DNA of 33,320 nucleotides from a virus, in IMG/VR virus record IMGVR_UViG_3300048838_000286, positions 1 to 33,320 of that record; one strand, given 5' to 3'. This document shows positions 16,745 to 24,028 of the stretch, piece by piece. How positions within the stretch are numbered: position 1 is the first letter of the stretch; each line of letters opens with the position of its first letter. The notes beneath the pieces are model-generated. The model worked only from the letters and a program-made list of their open reading frames with translations. It was not told where the DNA came from and did not search any database. A program made the position numbers and the translations under genes.

Positions 16745-17380
16745 TTACGGCGTCACCAATGCGGTCAGCGCGTCGAAGTTGGTGGGCGTGATAATGTACA
16801 GGTTGTCGCTCCAGTTCGGGTAGAAGTAGAAGCGCAGCTCGTTCATGTCCGGCTCTTCCAGGCCGCCCAGCTTCTTGTCCCCGACGAAAAACCCGTGCAC
16901 CGGGATGGGGTAACAGATGGTTGGGGATGCGATGGAGTTGGAGATGCCGATGATGCGCCCGTACTCGTCGATCAGGTAGACGCCCACTGTCTCGCACATG
17001 ATCTCCTTGAGGTCCTGAATGGAGCGCTGCGAAGCGGAAAGGAAGGACGCGGTGAAAAGGGTAGCCTCCCGGCCTACGATGATCTCCACGCCTCCCAGGG
17101 TGGCGTTACCGCCTCCGTAGGTGCGCGGCGCTCCTGGTTCCGTGACCGGGTTGGTCAGGTAGGGGGTCTGCACCACCTTCGTAGAGTCGGAGGCGGCCAG
17201 GACGGTTGCCCAGGTAGCGAGGACGTTTGGGTTGGTGGTTCCAATGGTGAAGGAATTTTTGACACCGGCGGAGGAGAAAACGCGCTGGACCAGCAATTTT
17301 TGAATCTGGCCTACTTCTTCGGGGCAATCACTGATATAGATGTCAGTGATTTCAGACCCCAGAGGGCATGTGCAAAGCAT
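16745..17380 (-). CDS. Abundant virion protein, candidate major tail tube protein
   Basis: A 211-residue protein starting MLCTCPLGSEITDIYISDCP. I reject the longer in-frame start at 17485 because a promoter and a 5'-UTR element occupy that stretch. The protein is beta-rich with a central GGGNATLGGVEIIVG segment and a C-terminus (YNxxITPTNFDALTAL-like) that I associate with phage tube-type proteins. No other gene between the capsid and the chaperones looks like a tail tube, and this gene alone in the head block has its own strong promoter, as expected for a protein needed in many copies. A head decoration protein is the main alternative. It is displaced from the usual tail-tube position. Confidence 0.5.
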   Translation of the reverse strand: MLCTCPLGSEITDIYISDCPEEVGQIQKLLVQRVFSSAGVKNSFTIGTTNPNVLATWATVLAASDSTKVVQTPYLTNPVTEPGAPRTYGGGNATLGGVEIIVGREATLFTASFLSASQRSIQDLKEIMCETVGVYLIDEYGRIIGISNSIASPTICYPIPVHGFFVGDKKLGGLEEPDMNELRFYFYPNWSDNLYIITPTNFDALTALVTP

Positions 17381-17411
17381 GTTGAGAGATTTTTTAGTTA
17401 AAAAAACGTCT

Positions 17412-17431
17412 CGCGCTTTGGCCCTTTGCGC
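17412..17431 (-). repeat. 20-base element, copy 2 (5'-UTR of the 17380 gene)
   Basis: Exact 20-base copy of 13615-13634, in the same orientation and at nearly the same distance from the start codon. Here it lies downstream of the predicted transcription start of the 17455 promoter, so it is part of the transcribed leader. Confidence 0.6.
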
Positions 17432-17454
17432 GTAAGAAAATATCTGATTATCCG

Positions 17455-17486
17455 CAAATATACATATTCTGACGAATGAAAGCAAA
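17455..17486 (-). promoter_or_regulatory. Bacteroidota-type promoter for the virion operon
   Basis: On the minus strand TTTG (17486-17483), a 20-base spacer, then TATATTTG (17462-17455), an exact match to the TTTG-N19-21-TAnnTTTG primary sigma consensus of Bacteroidota. The predicted start is near 17450, giving a leader of about 70 nt for the 17380 gene. The promoter sits in the gap right after the large terminase stop. Confidence 0.8.
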
Positions 17487-17490
17487 TTTC

Positions 17491-18732
17491 TTAGTTGCGG
17501 CGGCGTACACCCGCCTTGACTTGTTTTCCCGCCAATAGCATGAAAGCGTATCTCATTGCATCCATCGCGTGATCGTTGCCGTCCGCCGGCGTGTCGCTTC
17601 GGCGGTCATGCCATGCGTAATTGCGCAGCTCGTGTGTCACATTGTACGAGCCTGGCGCCACGATGATCTCGTAGTCGTGAATCTTGCGTATGCCGTCCTT
17701 TACGCTACCAGGGTACTTGTGTGTCTTTCGGACGTTGTACCCAGCCCGGTCGATCTCTGCCAATAGCCGCCCTTTGTCATCTGCTACAATCAGGTCATTC
17801 CGCTTGCAATGCTCCCCGATGCACTGGATGACGGAAGCGGTAGAAAGGCGCGCCTCGTAGAAACACTCCCGCACGTACAGCCGCTTTCGGCGATGATCGA
17901 CAGCCACCTGCACCATTGCTGCGGGGTCCGGGGAAAAGCCCTCGTCGAACCCGTACACACTGGGTAGGCTGTCATCAAATGGCCCTTCCTTCCAGTTTTC
18001 GTAGATCACCCCTTCTACCTTGTCGCGCCATGCCCCGATGTAGCGGTGTGCGTACTTGGCTGGGTGCGATTCCTTCACCCCTTGCGCGATATGCAGGAAG
18101 GATGCAGATAGGTTGCGCTTGTTCTCCAGGTAGGTCGTATGAATATGGAACACCTCCGGGTGCGTGGTCATCGTCACGCGGCAGCCGTCCACCTCTTCGT
18201 ATCGCTCGTGCCCCTTGAAAAAGCGCTGGTATATCCAGTGCTCCGTACTGGCCGGGTTCATTACAAGGATGATGTAGTTGCGCCCTGCCGTGCTGCGGAT
18301 GCTCTCGTCGATCGTGTCGAAGTCGCGCTCAGATGTGAACTCTTCGGCCTCGTCTACGATCAAGACGTTGAGGCCAGGAATTGATTTCAGCTTGGCCGTC
18401 TGGTTCCCTGCGCTTGTCTTGATGCCGGAAAAGAGGATGTCGGAGCCGGTGGTGATGTTCTCAATGCGCATCTTGCGGACTCGGAAATGCTCGGCAGCCT
18501 GCAATAGTTCGATCTTGCCCTGAAATTCGGGGATGATTGATATTTCCGCACTGGAAAGGGTGTATCGGGTGTATAGGGTGCGCTGTCCTGGCGTGAAGGT
18601 ATTTTGGCAGGCCCATAGCGCGGTGGTAAAAGACTTCATAGAGCCGCGCCCTCCGGTAATGAGAACGTATCGCTGTTCAATCCCCCTGAATAGAGGGGCA
18701 AATCTTGGATGTATGCAGATGCGCTCATTCAT
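17491..18732 (-). CDS. terL: Terminase large subunit
   Basis: A 413-residue packaging motor subunit. I take the ATG at 18732 (MNERICIHPRFAPLF), which overlaps the small subunit's end by 8 bases; a longer in-frame ORF upstream runs across the small subunit gene and looks non-coding. Walker A is GGRGSMKS (residues 27-34), Walker B VLIVDEAEE (123-131) with the catalytic Glu, and a coupling-like motif sits at ILVMNPAS. The C-terminal RNase H-fold nuclease has acidic residues in YGFDEGFSPDP, IVADDKGR and NDHAMDAMRYAF. The protein cuts concatemers and drives DNA through the portal using ATP. It pairs with the small subunit immediately upstream. Confidence 0.93.
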   Translation of the reverse strand: MNERICIHPRFAPLFRGIEQRYVLITGGRGSMKSFTTALWACQNTFTPGQRTLYTRYTLSSAEISIIPEFQGKIELLQAAEHFRVRKMRIENITTGSDILFSGIKTSAGNQTAKLKSIPGLNVLIVDEAEEFTSERDFDTIDESIRSTAGRNYIILVMNPASTEHWIYQRFFKGHERYEEVDGCRVTMTTHPEVFHIHTTYLENKRNLSASFLHIAQGVKESHPAKYAHRYIGAWRDKVEGVIYENWKEGPFDDSLPSVYGFDEGFSPDPAAMVQVAVDHRRKRLYVRECFYEARLSTASVIQCIGEHCKRNDLIVADDKGRLLAEIDRAGYNVRKTHKYPGSVKDGIRKIHDYEIIVAPGSYNVTHELRNYAWHDRRSDTPADGNDHAMDAMRYAFMLLAGKQVKAGVRRRN

Positions 18733-19090
18733 TGTCTTCGGGCCATTCAAACGAGATGACAGGCAGTTGGATAGGCTTGCCGTCGGTGGTGTGGTCGTGG
18801 TGCTGGCTCTCGACGTAGCCGCGCCGCTTGCCTTTTGTCTTGAGGTAGAAGATTGTGGCTGCGGTGTTATTGTCTTTGATTTGCTTGTGTAGCTGCGACT
18901 CCGCGAAGTCCAGTACAACATCGTCCATCTCCCTGACTGCCTCCGCAAATTCGGGGTCTTCCTTCAGATACTCGTAAAACGTCACCCGGGAAACGCCTAC
19001 ATTCCGGCACGCAATCGTTACAACGCCGAGCGATGCCTCCAACGCGGAAAGCAACGCTTTTTTAGTCTGTAAGATTTTGTTAGTCTTCAT
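18725..19090 (-). CDS. terS: Terminase small subunit
   Basis: A 121-residue protein with an N-terminal helix-turn-helix (GVVTIACRNVGVSRVTFYEY, residues about 22-42), followed by an acidic helix (DPEFAEAVREMDDVVLDFAE) likely used for oligomerisation and a C-terminal tail ending EWPEDNE that may contact the large subunit. HTH plus coiled oligomerisation helix, upstream of and overlapping terL, is the standard small-terminase layout. It would recognise the packaging site and load the large subunit. Its start overlaps the methyltransferase stop by 11 bases. Confidence 0.85.
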   Translation of the reverse strand: MKTNKILQTKKALLSALEASLGVVTIACRNVGVSRVTFYEYLKEDPEFAEAVREMDDVVLDFAESQLHKQIKDNNTAATIFYLKTKGKRRGYVESQHHDHTTDGKPIQLPVISFEWPEDNE

Positions 19091-20200
19091 CGCTTCGTTT
19101 TTCGTACTTCTTCCCGTTTACCTTCACCTCAATATCCGGGTCAAGCTTTACCATCCGGTCAACAATCACTTGACAGTATTTGGGATCGTTTTCCATGAGA
19201 AAAGAATCGAATCCCATCTGATGCGCAGCAACCATAGACACGCCGCTGCCGCCAAAAAAATCAGCAATATTTGAACTACTCAACTTGAATCGCCTCATTA
19301 TCCACGATACAAGGCTTACGGGTTTTTGAGTTGGATGTACCCTGTTGCTTTTTTCACTCGCCTGTGTGAATTGCCTAACAACGCTCCTAAAATTTGTCCA
19401 TGCAAGCTCGCAGTCGGTTTGGTCGGATTCGCCGTTATTTTTATCCCACACGATCCAGCACTCAGAATCCGGCAAAACAGATGAGTAATAATTAGCACCC
19501 CACCAAACGTGCCTTGATTCCGGGTATAGTGAATGGATTAAACTGAAAGCATCTTTGGCTGTAGCTGTGTCATTGTCTCCGTTGATGTCTCCTGAGTACC
19601 GCTTACTCAACACACCAGACTTGCTAACTGCACTCATACCATATGGCGGGTCGGTTTGAATTAAATCCGGGTAGATACCATTCATAAGTCGTTCCACATT
19701 GTCAGCATTCGTCGAATCCCCACACAATAACCGATGCCTCCCTATCTCGATCAAATCGCCCAACACGAAGTCTGTCTTTATCTCGTCCGGGATTTCGTAA
19801 TCATCCTCCTGCGCCTCAACTTCCTTCCCCCAATCAGGCACCTCCAGCCCCCATTCCACCAACTGCTCCGCCTCCCACTCGTTGCCCAATATTTCCCAAT
19901 CCCATTCACCAAAGCCAACGTTATCTTTGATAATAAATTCCCGCTTCTGTTCCTCCGTCAGGTCATTGGCTACTTTCACCCACGCGGCAGGGACTTCCTT
20001 GTATCCAAGTTGCTTGAGGGCTTGCAAGCGCATATTGCCCCCGAGGACAGTCCAGGTTTCATCCACGACAATAGAGCGTAACTCAAGCATACGTTCAAAC
20101 TGCTGGATGCTCTTTTGAGCGACGCCATTTTACCCTCTGCAATCTTGCGCGGGTTGCCTGGGTTGATCTTCAGCGATGACAGTTTTATCTTTTCGCTCAT
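19080..20200 (-). CDS. ParB-domain DNA methyltransferase, split by a one-base frameshift
   Basis: Read from the ATG at 20200 (ATGA overlap with the upstream gene), the product starts MSEKIKLSSLKINPGNPRKI, a ParB-like N-terminus, but leaves frame near 20111. A -1 change there restores LKRSIQQFERMLELRSIVVDE and the rest of the enzyme, 373 residues in total. Residues about 55-65 carry GGNMRLQALKQLG (ParB/Srx domain). The methylase has DPPYG (about 184-188), HPTQKPVSL and a FFGGSG motif I-like segment (about 315-320), the order of beta-type amino-methyltransferases (N6-A or N4-C). Without the shift, the ORF starting at 20090 lacks the N-terminal 37 residues. AT-rich compared with its neighbours. 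It could protect phage DNA from restriction. Confidence 0.75.
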
Positions 20201-20502
20201 AGCTTCACTAATTTCCCTTCCTCCACCCGCTGCGCATCCATCGCGGCGTATGCCCGGAAGTTCATCGCGGCGGTGATCGCATGTGCAATATCCGGGTGCA
20301 TCTGCCACAAGGTAGCCAGCAGGCTTCCGAGGTTGGCGGGTGTTTCAAGATGATACCCTACTTCCGCCTCCATGCTCTTCTGCCCCTTGCCGGGACGCGG
20401 GTATGCAATCAGTAGGTAGTCATACCCGTGTTGCTCGCATAGCTTGGCCAGCTTGCGCGTTTCAACCACAGGGCGGGGTAAGATTTTCGGTTGTTTGTTC
20501 AT
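20197..20502 (-). CDS. Conserved-looking small protein, unknown function
   Basis: A 101-residue soluble protein (MNKQPKILPRPVVETRKLAK). Its end overlaps the methyltransferase start by 4 bases (ATGA) and its start lies 41 bases inside the zinc-ribbon gene. Helix-rich in the second half (NLGSLLATLWQMHPDIAHAI). Nothing diagnostic was recognised. Coupled position suggests it belongs to the same accessory group as the methyltransferase. Confidence 0.6.
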   Translation of the reverse strand: MNKQPKILPRPVVETRKLAKLCEQHGYDYLLIAYPRPGKGQKSMEAEVGYHLETPANLGSLLATLWQMHPDIAHAITAAMNFRAYAAMDAQRVEEGKLVKL

Positions 20503-20704
20503 GCTCTATTTTTTCGACACAAGGCGAACAGGTGAAAAACTGCTTACCCGACGTGTCAACGATTAAGTTCACATATGCGCTCCCGGTATCCTTCCACTTC
20601 TTCCCGCATGCCCCACACTTTGCGCGGCACGCTATCCGGGTGTTCGGGTTGCTGATCCACTCCTGGACCGTGCGGAATTGGTGGATGATGCGGTGCGGTG
20701 TCAT
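20462..20704 (-). CDS. Small zinc-ribbon protein
   Basis: An 80-residue protein with two CxxC knuckles (C30-GA-C33 and C59-SP-C62, with further cysteines at 26 and 78) separated by 25 residues, the spacing of a zinc ribbon. It begins MTPHRIIHQFRTVQEWISNP, where the first 20 residues could be a helix. Start and upstream stop overlap as ATGA. Probably binds zinc and nucleic acid or protein; the specific role is unknown. Its last 41 bases overlap the next gene. Confidence 0.6.
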   Translation of the reverse strand: MTPHRIIHQFRTVQEWISNPNTRIACRAKCGACGKKWKDTGSAYVNLIVDTSGKQFFTCSPCVEKIEHEQTTENLTPPCG

Positions 20705-21075
20705 TCCTGCGTCTCTTTCCCGGTGATCGTCGCCGGGTCACCGGCGACGTGGAAAACGAATATCTCTTCGACTAGGGGCAGCGACGTGGACAGATGAAAG
20801 CTCCTTTGCGGGCTATCTCCATCCGCATAGAACATGAACCCGCCGTGCTGCGCTACCAAGATGCGGGTGTTCCACATTTCGATAACATCATCTTCGACTA
20901 CTTGCCCTTCCGCGCCATGCGCCGTTTCCGGCATGGCTGGGGTGTCGGTGCGAAAAAGCAAAATCTCCCAGTGCGGCTCGTGGATGGCCTGACCGCCGTA
21001 CTCCTTGCGCACATACTCGAACCTGCCAACGATGTGCAGATAGCCTTCAATTTCGGTTGTGGTGATTTGCCTCAT
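20701..21075 (-). CDS. Hypothetical protein
   Basis: A 124-residue protein starting MRQITTTEIEGYLHIVGRFE. This start gives an ATGA overlap with the stop of the upstream gene; the longer frame to 21330 lies wholly inside another gene and has non-protein-like composition. Acidic, beta-prone (HWEILLFRTDTPAM; GFMFYADGD), no motif recognised. Possibly a small virion or lysis-timing accessory, but I have no direct evidence. Confidence 0.55.
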   Translation of the reverse strand: MRQITTTEIEGYLHIVGRFEYVRKEYGGQAIHEPHWEILLFRTDTPAMPETAHGAEGQVVEDDVIEMWNTRILVAQHGGFMFYADGDSPQRSFHLSTSLPLVEEIFVFHVAGDPATITGKETQE

Positions 21076-21722
21076 TTCACCCCAATATCCAGCCCAACCC
21101 CCACTTGGAACGCTTTGAGCGTCGGTAGGTATCCGGCTGTTGTGAAGAAATACTTGTTGCGGTACGAGATACCCACCACCGGCGAAAGTTGCGGGCCTGT
21201 CTGCACCCCTAGCCATGCGCCCACCCTGTGCGTTTTGGCGGCCTTTGGCGGGATGACCACCGGGATGGGGCAGAACGGGATGATTTGCGGCGTGTACGAC
21301 ACTACCGACCCCTCTGCCACGATCTCCCATTTGTGGAAGTAGTCGGCAGTGGTTACGCTATCAGCATAAGTGTACTGTGGGGGGGAAATATTGAACGGGT
21401 TGCCTTCGCCCTGGAACCAACCCCACTGCACCTCTGCTTCGAGCTGGCTGTACCGGTTCGCTAATTCCGCATAGGCGCGGGCCAGGCTGTCGGCTTGCTC
21501 CTGGTTCGTGACGGTCACGGTGACGTAGCGGAGGACCTGTTTTGTGGGGCCGGGAAGAAATACCGTATCGGGCGGATTGGCAGCTTTCAGGCTGTCGAGA
21601 TTCGCCGGCAGGTATTTCACCACCGTCTGCACTTCCGGTTTCTCACAGCCACGAAACAGCAGCGCTCCGAGGGCGAATGCGGCAATAGCGGAGATGATGT
21701 ACACCCAATCTTTCGCTTTCAT
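21072..21722 (-). CDS. Membrane-anchored periplasmic protein, candidate spanin
   Basis: A 216-residue protein with an N-terminal hydrophobic helix (residues 6-24, WVYIISAIAAFALGALLF) followed by RGCEKPEV. A periplasmic-type region contains a helical segment near residues 75-97 (QEQADSLARAYAELANRYSQ), and the C-terminal 50 residues have a strand pattern typical of outer-membrane proteins (GAWLGVQTGPQLSPVVGISY ... FQVGVGLDIGVK). A protein tethered to the inner membrane with a C-terminus fit for the outer membrane, in the operon with the endolysin, suggests a role in bridging or fusing the envelope at lysis. No known spanin family is recognised. Cys27 is a poor match to a lipobox. Confidence 0.5.
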   Translation of the reverse strand: MKAKDWVYIISAIAAFALGALLFRGCEKPEVQTVVKYLPANLDSLKAANPPDTVFLPGPTKQVLRYVTVTVTNQEQADSLARAYAELANRYSQLEAEVQWGWFQGEGNPFNISPPQYTYADSVTTADYFHKWEIVAEGSVVSYTPQIIPFCPIPVVIPPKAAKTHRVGAWLGVQTGPQLSPVVGISYRNKYFFTTAGYLPTLKAFQVGVGLDIGVK

Positions 21723-21877
21723 TCCGTCGGCTTTTTCGGCAATTTTTCGATCAACTTTTTAAGATGTTTCGCCTCATCTCGCAGTTCTTCTGCGGTTGCC
21801 CGCATCTCGAATATCATGCGCTTCACTTGGTCGGTCATTTCGCGCATCTTTTCCTTTTCGGTCGTCGTCAGGGTCAT
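21719..21877 (-). CDS. 52-residue coiled-coil protein
   Basis: MTLTTTEKEKMREMTDQVKR onward: almost entirely helical with heptad hydrophobic residues (M, I, F, A, L) up to residue 45, ending in KLPKKPTE. Its TGA overlaps the next ATG by 4 bases, the same junction type as its neighbours, which supports real translation. In the lysis region between NinB-like and spanin-like genes. It could be a partner of the membrane protein downstream, but that is inference. Confidence 0.55.
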   Translation of the reverse strand: MTLTTTEKEKMREMTDQVKRMIFEMRATAEELRDEAKHLKKLIEKLPKKPTE

Positions 21878-21888
21878 ACAGGTTGTTT

Positions 21889-22356
21889 TTATGCGAAAAA
21901 ACTAATCTCTGCTTGCTCGTTCGGCGCGGCTATCTCGATGCCGAAAAATTCAGATGCCCATTTTCGGCAGTGGTCATGATACACTTCCTGCTCTGTCGTT
22001 GTGAGCTTCGTGGTGCTGGGCGGCTCACTTACTACCTCTCCGGTATCCTCATTCACCACTTGCCGCCATTCGCGCACAAGCGGTAAGAACTTGCTTTTCA
22101 ACACCTCATGCACCATTTCGTTCGACCATCCGGTCTCCGGGTCTGCCTCTCTGATCGATGCGGTGATGTCGCGTATGATGCAGCCCCAATAATACCTGTT
22201 TTGCGGGTCGCTGCGGCGTTTGCGCTTGCGTCGCACCGTCACCTCAATCGGCTTGCCCCTGAACGCTTGCGCCAATTCGGCGCGCATCTTCTTGGGAAGC
22301 CTGATTTCTCCGGCCTCCGTCACTTCGCCGTAATATGTCAGGTCGGGGTCAGTCAT
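21889..22356 (-). CDS. ninB: NinB-like recombination accessory protein
   Basis: A 155-residue protein with the NinB-type layout: a basic stretch and DPQNRYYWG near residues 49-57 (RRSDPQNRYYWGCIIRDI), a central segment MVHEVLKSKFLPLVREWR, the STTKLTTTEQEVYHDHCRKW region, and a C-terminal IEIAAPNEQ. NinB/Orf proteins bind single-stranded DNA and assist phage recombination. The match is by motif memory, not alignment. The start overlaps the upstream stop by 8 bases. Confidence 0.6.
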   Translation of the reverse strand: MTDPDLTYYGEVTEAGEIRLPKKMRAELAQAFRGKPIEVTVRRKRKRRSDPQNRYYWGCIIRDITASIREADPETGWSNEMVHEVLKSKFLPLVREWRQVVNEDTGEVVSEPPSTTKLTTTEQEVYHDHCRKWASEFFGIEIAAPNEQAEISFFA

Positions 22357-22609
22357 TGGTCACCTGTTTCACCTCGACGACCTTCTTCCCGTTCTTGAAC
22401 ACGCGAAACTCGTTTTTCACCAACTCGAACAAGTATTGGTCGACGTCCTTCTTCAGCATCTTGTTCACCTTCTCCCATACGCCTTTCGCTACTTCGTTCA
22501 GGGTAGCGCAATCGGGTAATTCCCGGTTGAGCCAATCCCGAAGCGGCGCGGGCGTCTCCTTGCTTGTCGGCGTTGTGAACTTGCCGATTGTTGTTTCTTG
22601 CTCTTTCAT
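22349..22609 (-). CDS. Small hypothetical protein
   Basis: An 86-residue protein (MKEQETTIGKFTTPTSKETP) with a disordered polar N-terminus followed by a helical region (LNEVAKGVWEKVNKMLKK) and a basic C-terminus (FRVFKNGKKVVEVKQ). It overlaps the endolysin gene by 4 bases (ATGA) and the NinB-like gene by 8. No family recognised. Possibly a nucleic-acid-binding or lysis accessory factor. Confidence 0.55.
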   Translation of the reverse strand: MKEQETTIGKFTTPTSKETPAPLRDWLNRELPDCATLNEVAKGVWEKVNKMLKKDVDQYLFELVKNEFRVFKNGKKVVEVKQVTND

Positions 22610-23418
22610 CCAAGCATCGTTTTCCCGTCCTTATCCCGGAACGGCACATCAGAAAAGCAGAACTCTCGAAGTTGGCGAAGCGGAAAGGCGGGGCCTGGGT
22701 CTTGCTTCCCCCGAAAGCTGGAAACGTCTTCATGCCCCAAGGAGTCGATCAGGTCGTAGGCCCTGAACACCTCTCGGGCTACATTGAAGTACACCTCAAG
22801 TTGTTCGTCTGTGTATCGCTGCCACCACATCATTTTCCCGTCTTTAGTCCGGCGAAGCTGGATCGCGTCGGAAATATCCACTGCGTCGGATTCATTGCGT
22901 GTCCATGGGATGAGCAAGCCGTTTCTCATCGTCAGCGGACCCCAATTCACAAGCTCCACCCCAATCGAACATTCGTTGAGCGCCCACGTGTCGCCCCAAC
23001 GGCTCTCTCCTGCATGCCAGGCCTTGCGGTTAAAGTCGACCATCTGCACCAATTCACCGTCACGGCCAACGATAAGATGGGCGCTTGCTTTGCTCTTCTC
23101 GCTCCTGAACCAATCTATTGTGTCTTGCATCCCGCCGTTCGCGGTGTAGTGCGTAAGCAGGTATCGCGGTTCGATCTCATGGGAGGATTGGTTCACCGTC
23201 GGCACGTAACGCGCCGTCGTGATGCGGTGCGCTACGATGACCGGCGGCTCTGGTTCCGGGTCGGGGATGGGTGATGTCACCGGAACGGTTTCTGTGGTGT
23301 CCACCTGCTCCGCCTGCGGCTGTTCTTCCTGCAATGCAGATTTTTGCCCCCTGATAGCGGTGAGAATTTGCGCCAGCAGGCGGAGGAGGTGGAGGATTAT
23401 ATCTTTCAGTCCTGTCAT
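22606..23418 (-). CDS. N-acetylmuramoyl-L-alanine amidase (endolysin)
   Basis: A 270-residue protein. I set the start at 23418 because the longer in-frame ORF would translate through a terminator hairpin. Residues 3-23 are a hydrophobic or amphipathic helix (GLKDIILHLLRLLAQILTAI), suggesting membrane tethering. A proline/glutamate linker (PIPDPEPEPP) leads to an Amidase_2 domain (about 70-245): zinc ligands likely H90 (LTHYTA), H229 (GHED) and D240 (KQDPGPAFP), with the catalytic segment CSIGVELVNWG. It would cut the amide between N-acetylmuramate and the stem peptide to lyse the host. First gene of a long run that also carries the spanin-like gene. Confidence 0.88.
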   Translation of the reverse strand: MTGLKDIILHLLRLLAQILTAIRGQKSALQEEQPQAEQVDTTETVPVTSPIPDPEPEPPVIVAHRITTARYVPTVNQSSHEIEPRYLLTHYTANGGMQDTIDWFRSEKSKASAHLIVGRDGELVQMVDFNRKAWHAGESRWGDTWALNECSIGVELVNWGPLTMRNGLLIPWTRNESDAVDISDAIQLRRTKDGKMMWWQRYTDEQLEVYFNVAREVFRAYDLIDSLGHEDVSSFRGKQDPGPAFPLRQLREFCFSDVPFRDKDGKTMLG

Positions 23419-23425
23419 AGTTTTG

Positions 23426-23450
23426 AAAAAAGCCCGGCGCAATGCCGGGC
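23426..23450 (-). terminator. Intrinsic terminator directly before the endolysin start
   Basis: Perfect 7-bp stem GCCCGGC/GCCGGGC with a 5-base loop, followed on the minus strand by six T. The T-run ends 7 bases before the endolysin ATG. It terminates the resolvase transcript, and any endolysin mRNA must read through it or start within a few bases. Confidence 0.85.
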
Positions 23451-23470
23451 CGATACCCCCAAAAACCAAA

Positions 23471-23989
23471 TTATATGCGAACCCTATGTTTTGCGGAAAA
23501 TAATCCTCTGCTTTTCTTGATCTCGAATATCCCCATGTGCGCCAACTTGTATGCGTCTCTTTCGTCCTGCGTTCCCGAGTAATTGACCGGCTGGACTCCG
23601 TCGCCCTTTAGCGCAGCCCGGAAGTACTGCTCATTGTACTTTGCGCCTTTGCGCTCAGGGGATACACCCAACACCGCGTCTTTCCCGTACCGGTCAACAG
23701 CGCTGACGTATGTCAGTTCAGAAACGGCCTGGTTAGTTCCGACGTTGCGACTTTTCCGGGTAATTTCGTTCATCTTGCCGCCCATGTGCCGGGAAAAGGT
23801 GATATTTTGAAGATTGCTGTTCTCAACCACCACAAAAGCCCGCTCCGGCGCATCCTCGCTCGTCAGGAAGCGGTCAAACTCCAGGACGTTACGGAAGCAT
23901 CGGAATTGCGCCGTCCTTTCCCTGATGTCAAGGAAACAAGCCCAAAAGCCATTTTTCCGGAAGGCGGGATCTATGCCGATTATTACCAT
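23471..23989 (-). CDS. RuvC-like Holliday junction resolvase
   Basis: A 172-residue RNase H-fold protein. Starts MVIIGIDPAFRKNGFW with the first catalytic Asp at D7; VVVENSNLQN gives E56 as the second acid; QDERDAYKLA gives D142 and D145 as the third. This is the acid pattern of RuvC-type structure-selective nucleases, with a length typical of phage versions. It would cleave branched recombination or packaging intermediates. The gene lies between two terminators and starts 5 bases after the upstream terminator's T-run. No clear promoter was found, so expression may depend on readthrough. Confidence 0.78.
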   Translation of the reverse strand: MVIIGIDPAFRKNGFWACFLDIRERTAQFRCFRNVLEFDRFLTSEDAPERAFVVVENSNLQNITFSRHMGGKMNEITRKSRNVGTNQAVSELTYVSAVDRYGKDAVLGVSPERKGAKYNEQYFRAALKGDGVQPVNYSGTQDERDAYKLAHMGIFEIKKSRGLFSAKHRVRI

Positions 23990-23994
23990 AATTG

Positions 23995-24021
23995 AAAAAG
24001 GGCAGGGAGTTACCCCCGCCC
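23995..24021 (-). terminator. Intrinsic terminator before the resolvase start
   Basis: A 9-bp stem on the minus strand (GGGCGGGGG pairing with TCCCTGCCC, two G-U pairs) with loop TAAC, followed by TTTTT. It ends the transcript of the acidic membrane protein and lies 5 bases before the resolvase ATG. Confidence 0.8.
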
Positions 24022-24028
24022 GTCAATC

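Noticed and set aside
17381-17485. Longer N-terminus for the candidate tail tube protein
   Set aside because: The segment contains the promoter and the 20-base leader element.
18733-18948. Longer N-terminus for the large terminase
   Set aside because: The extension lies within the small terminase gene in another frame and has serine/threonine-rich, non-protein-like composition.
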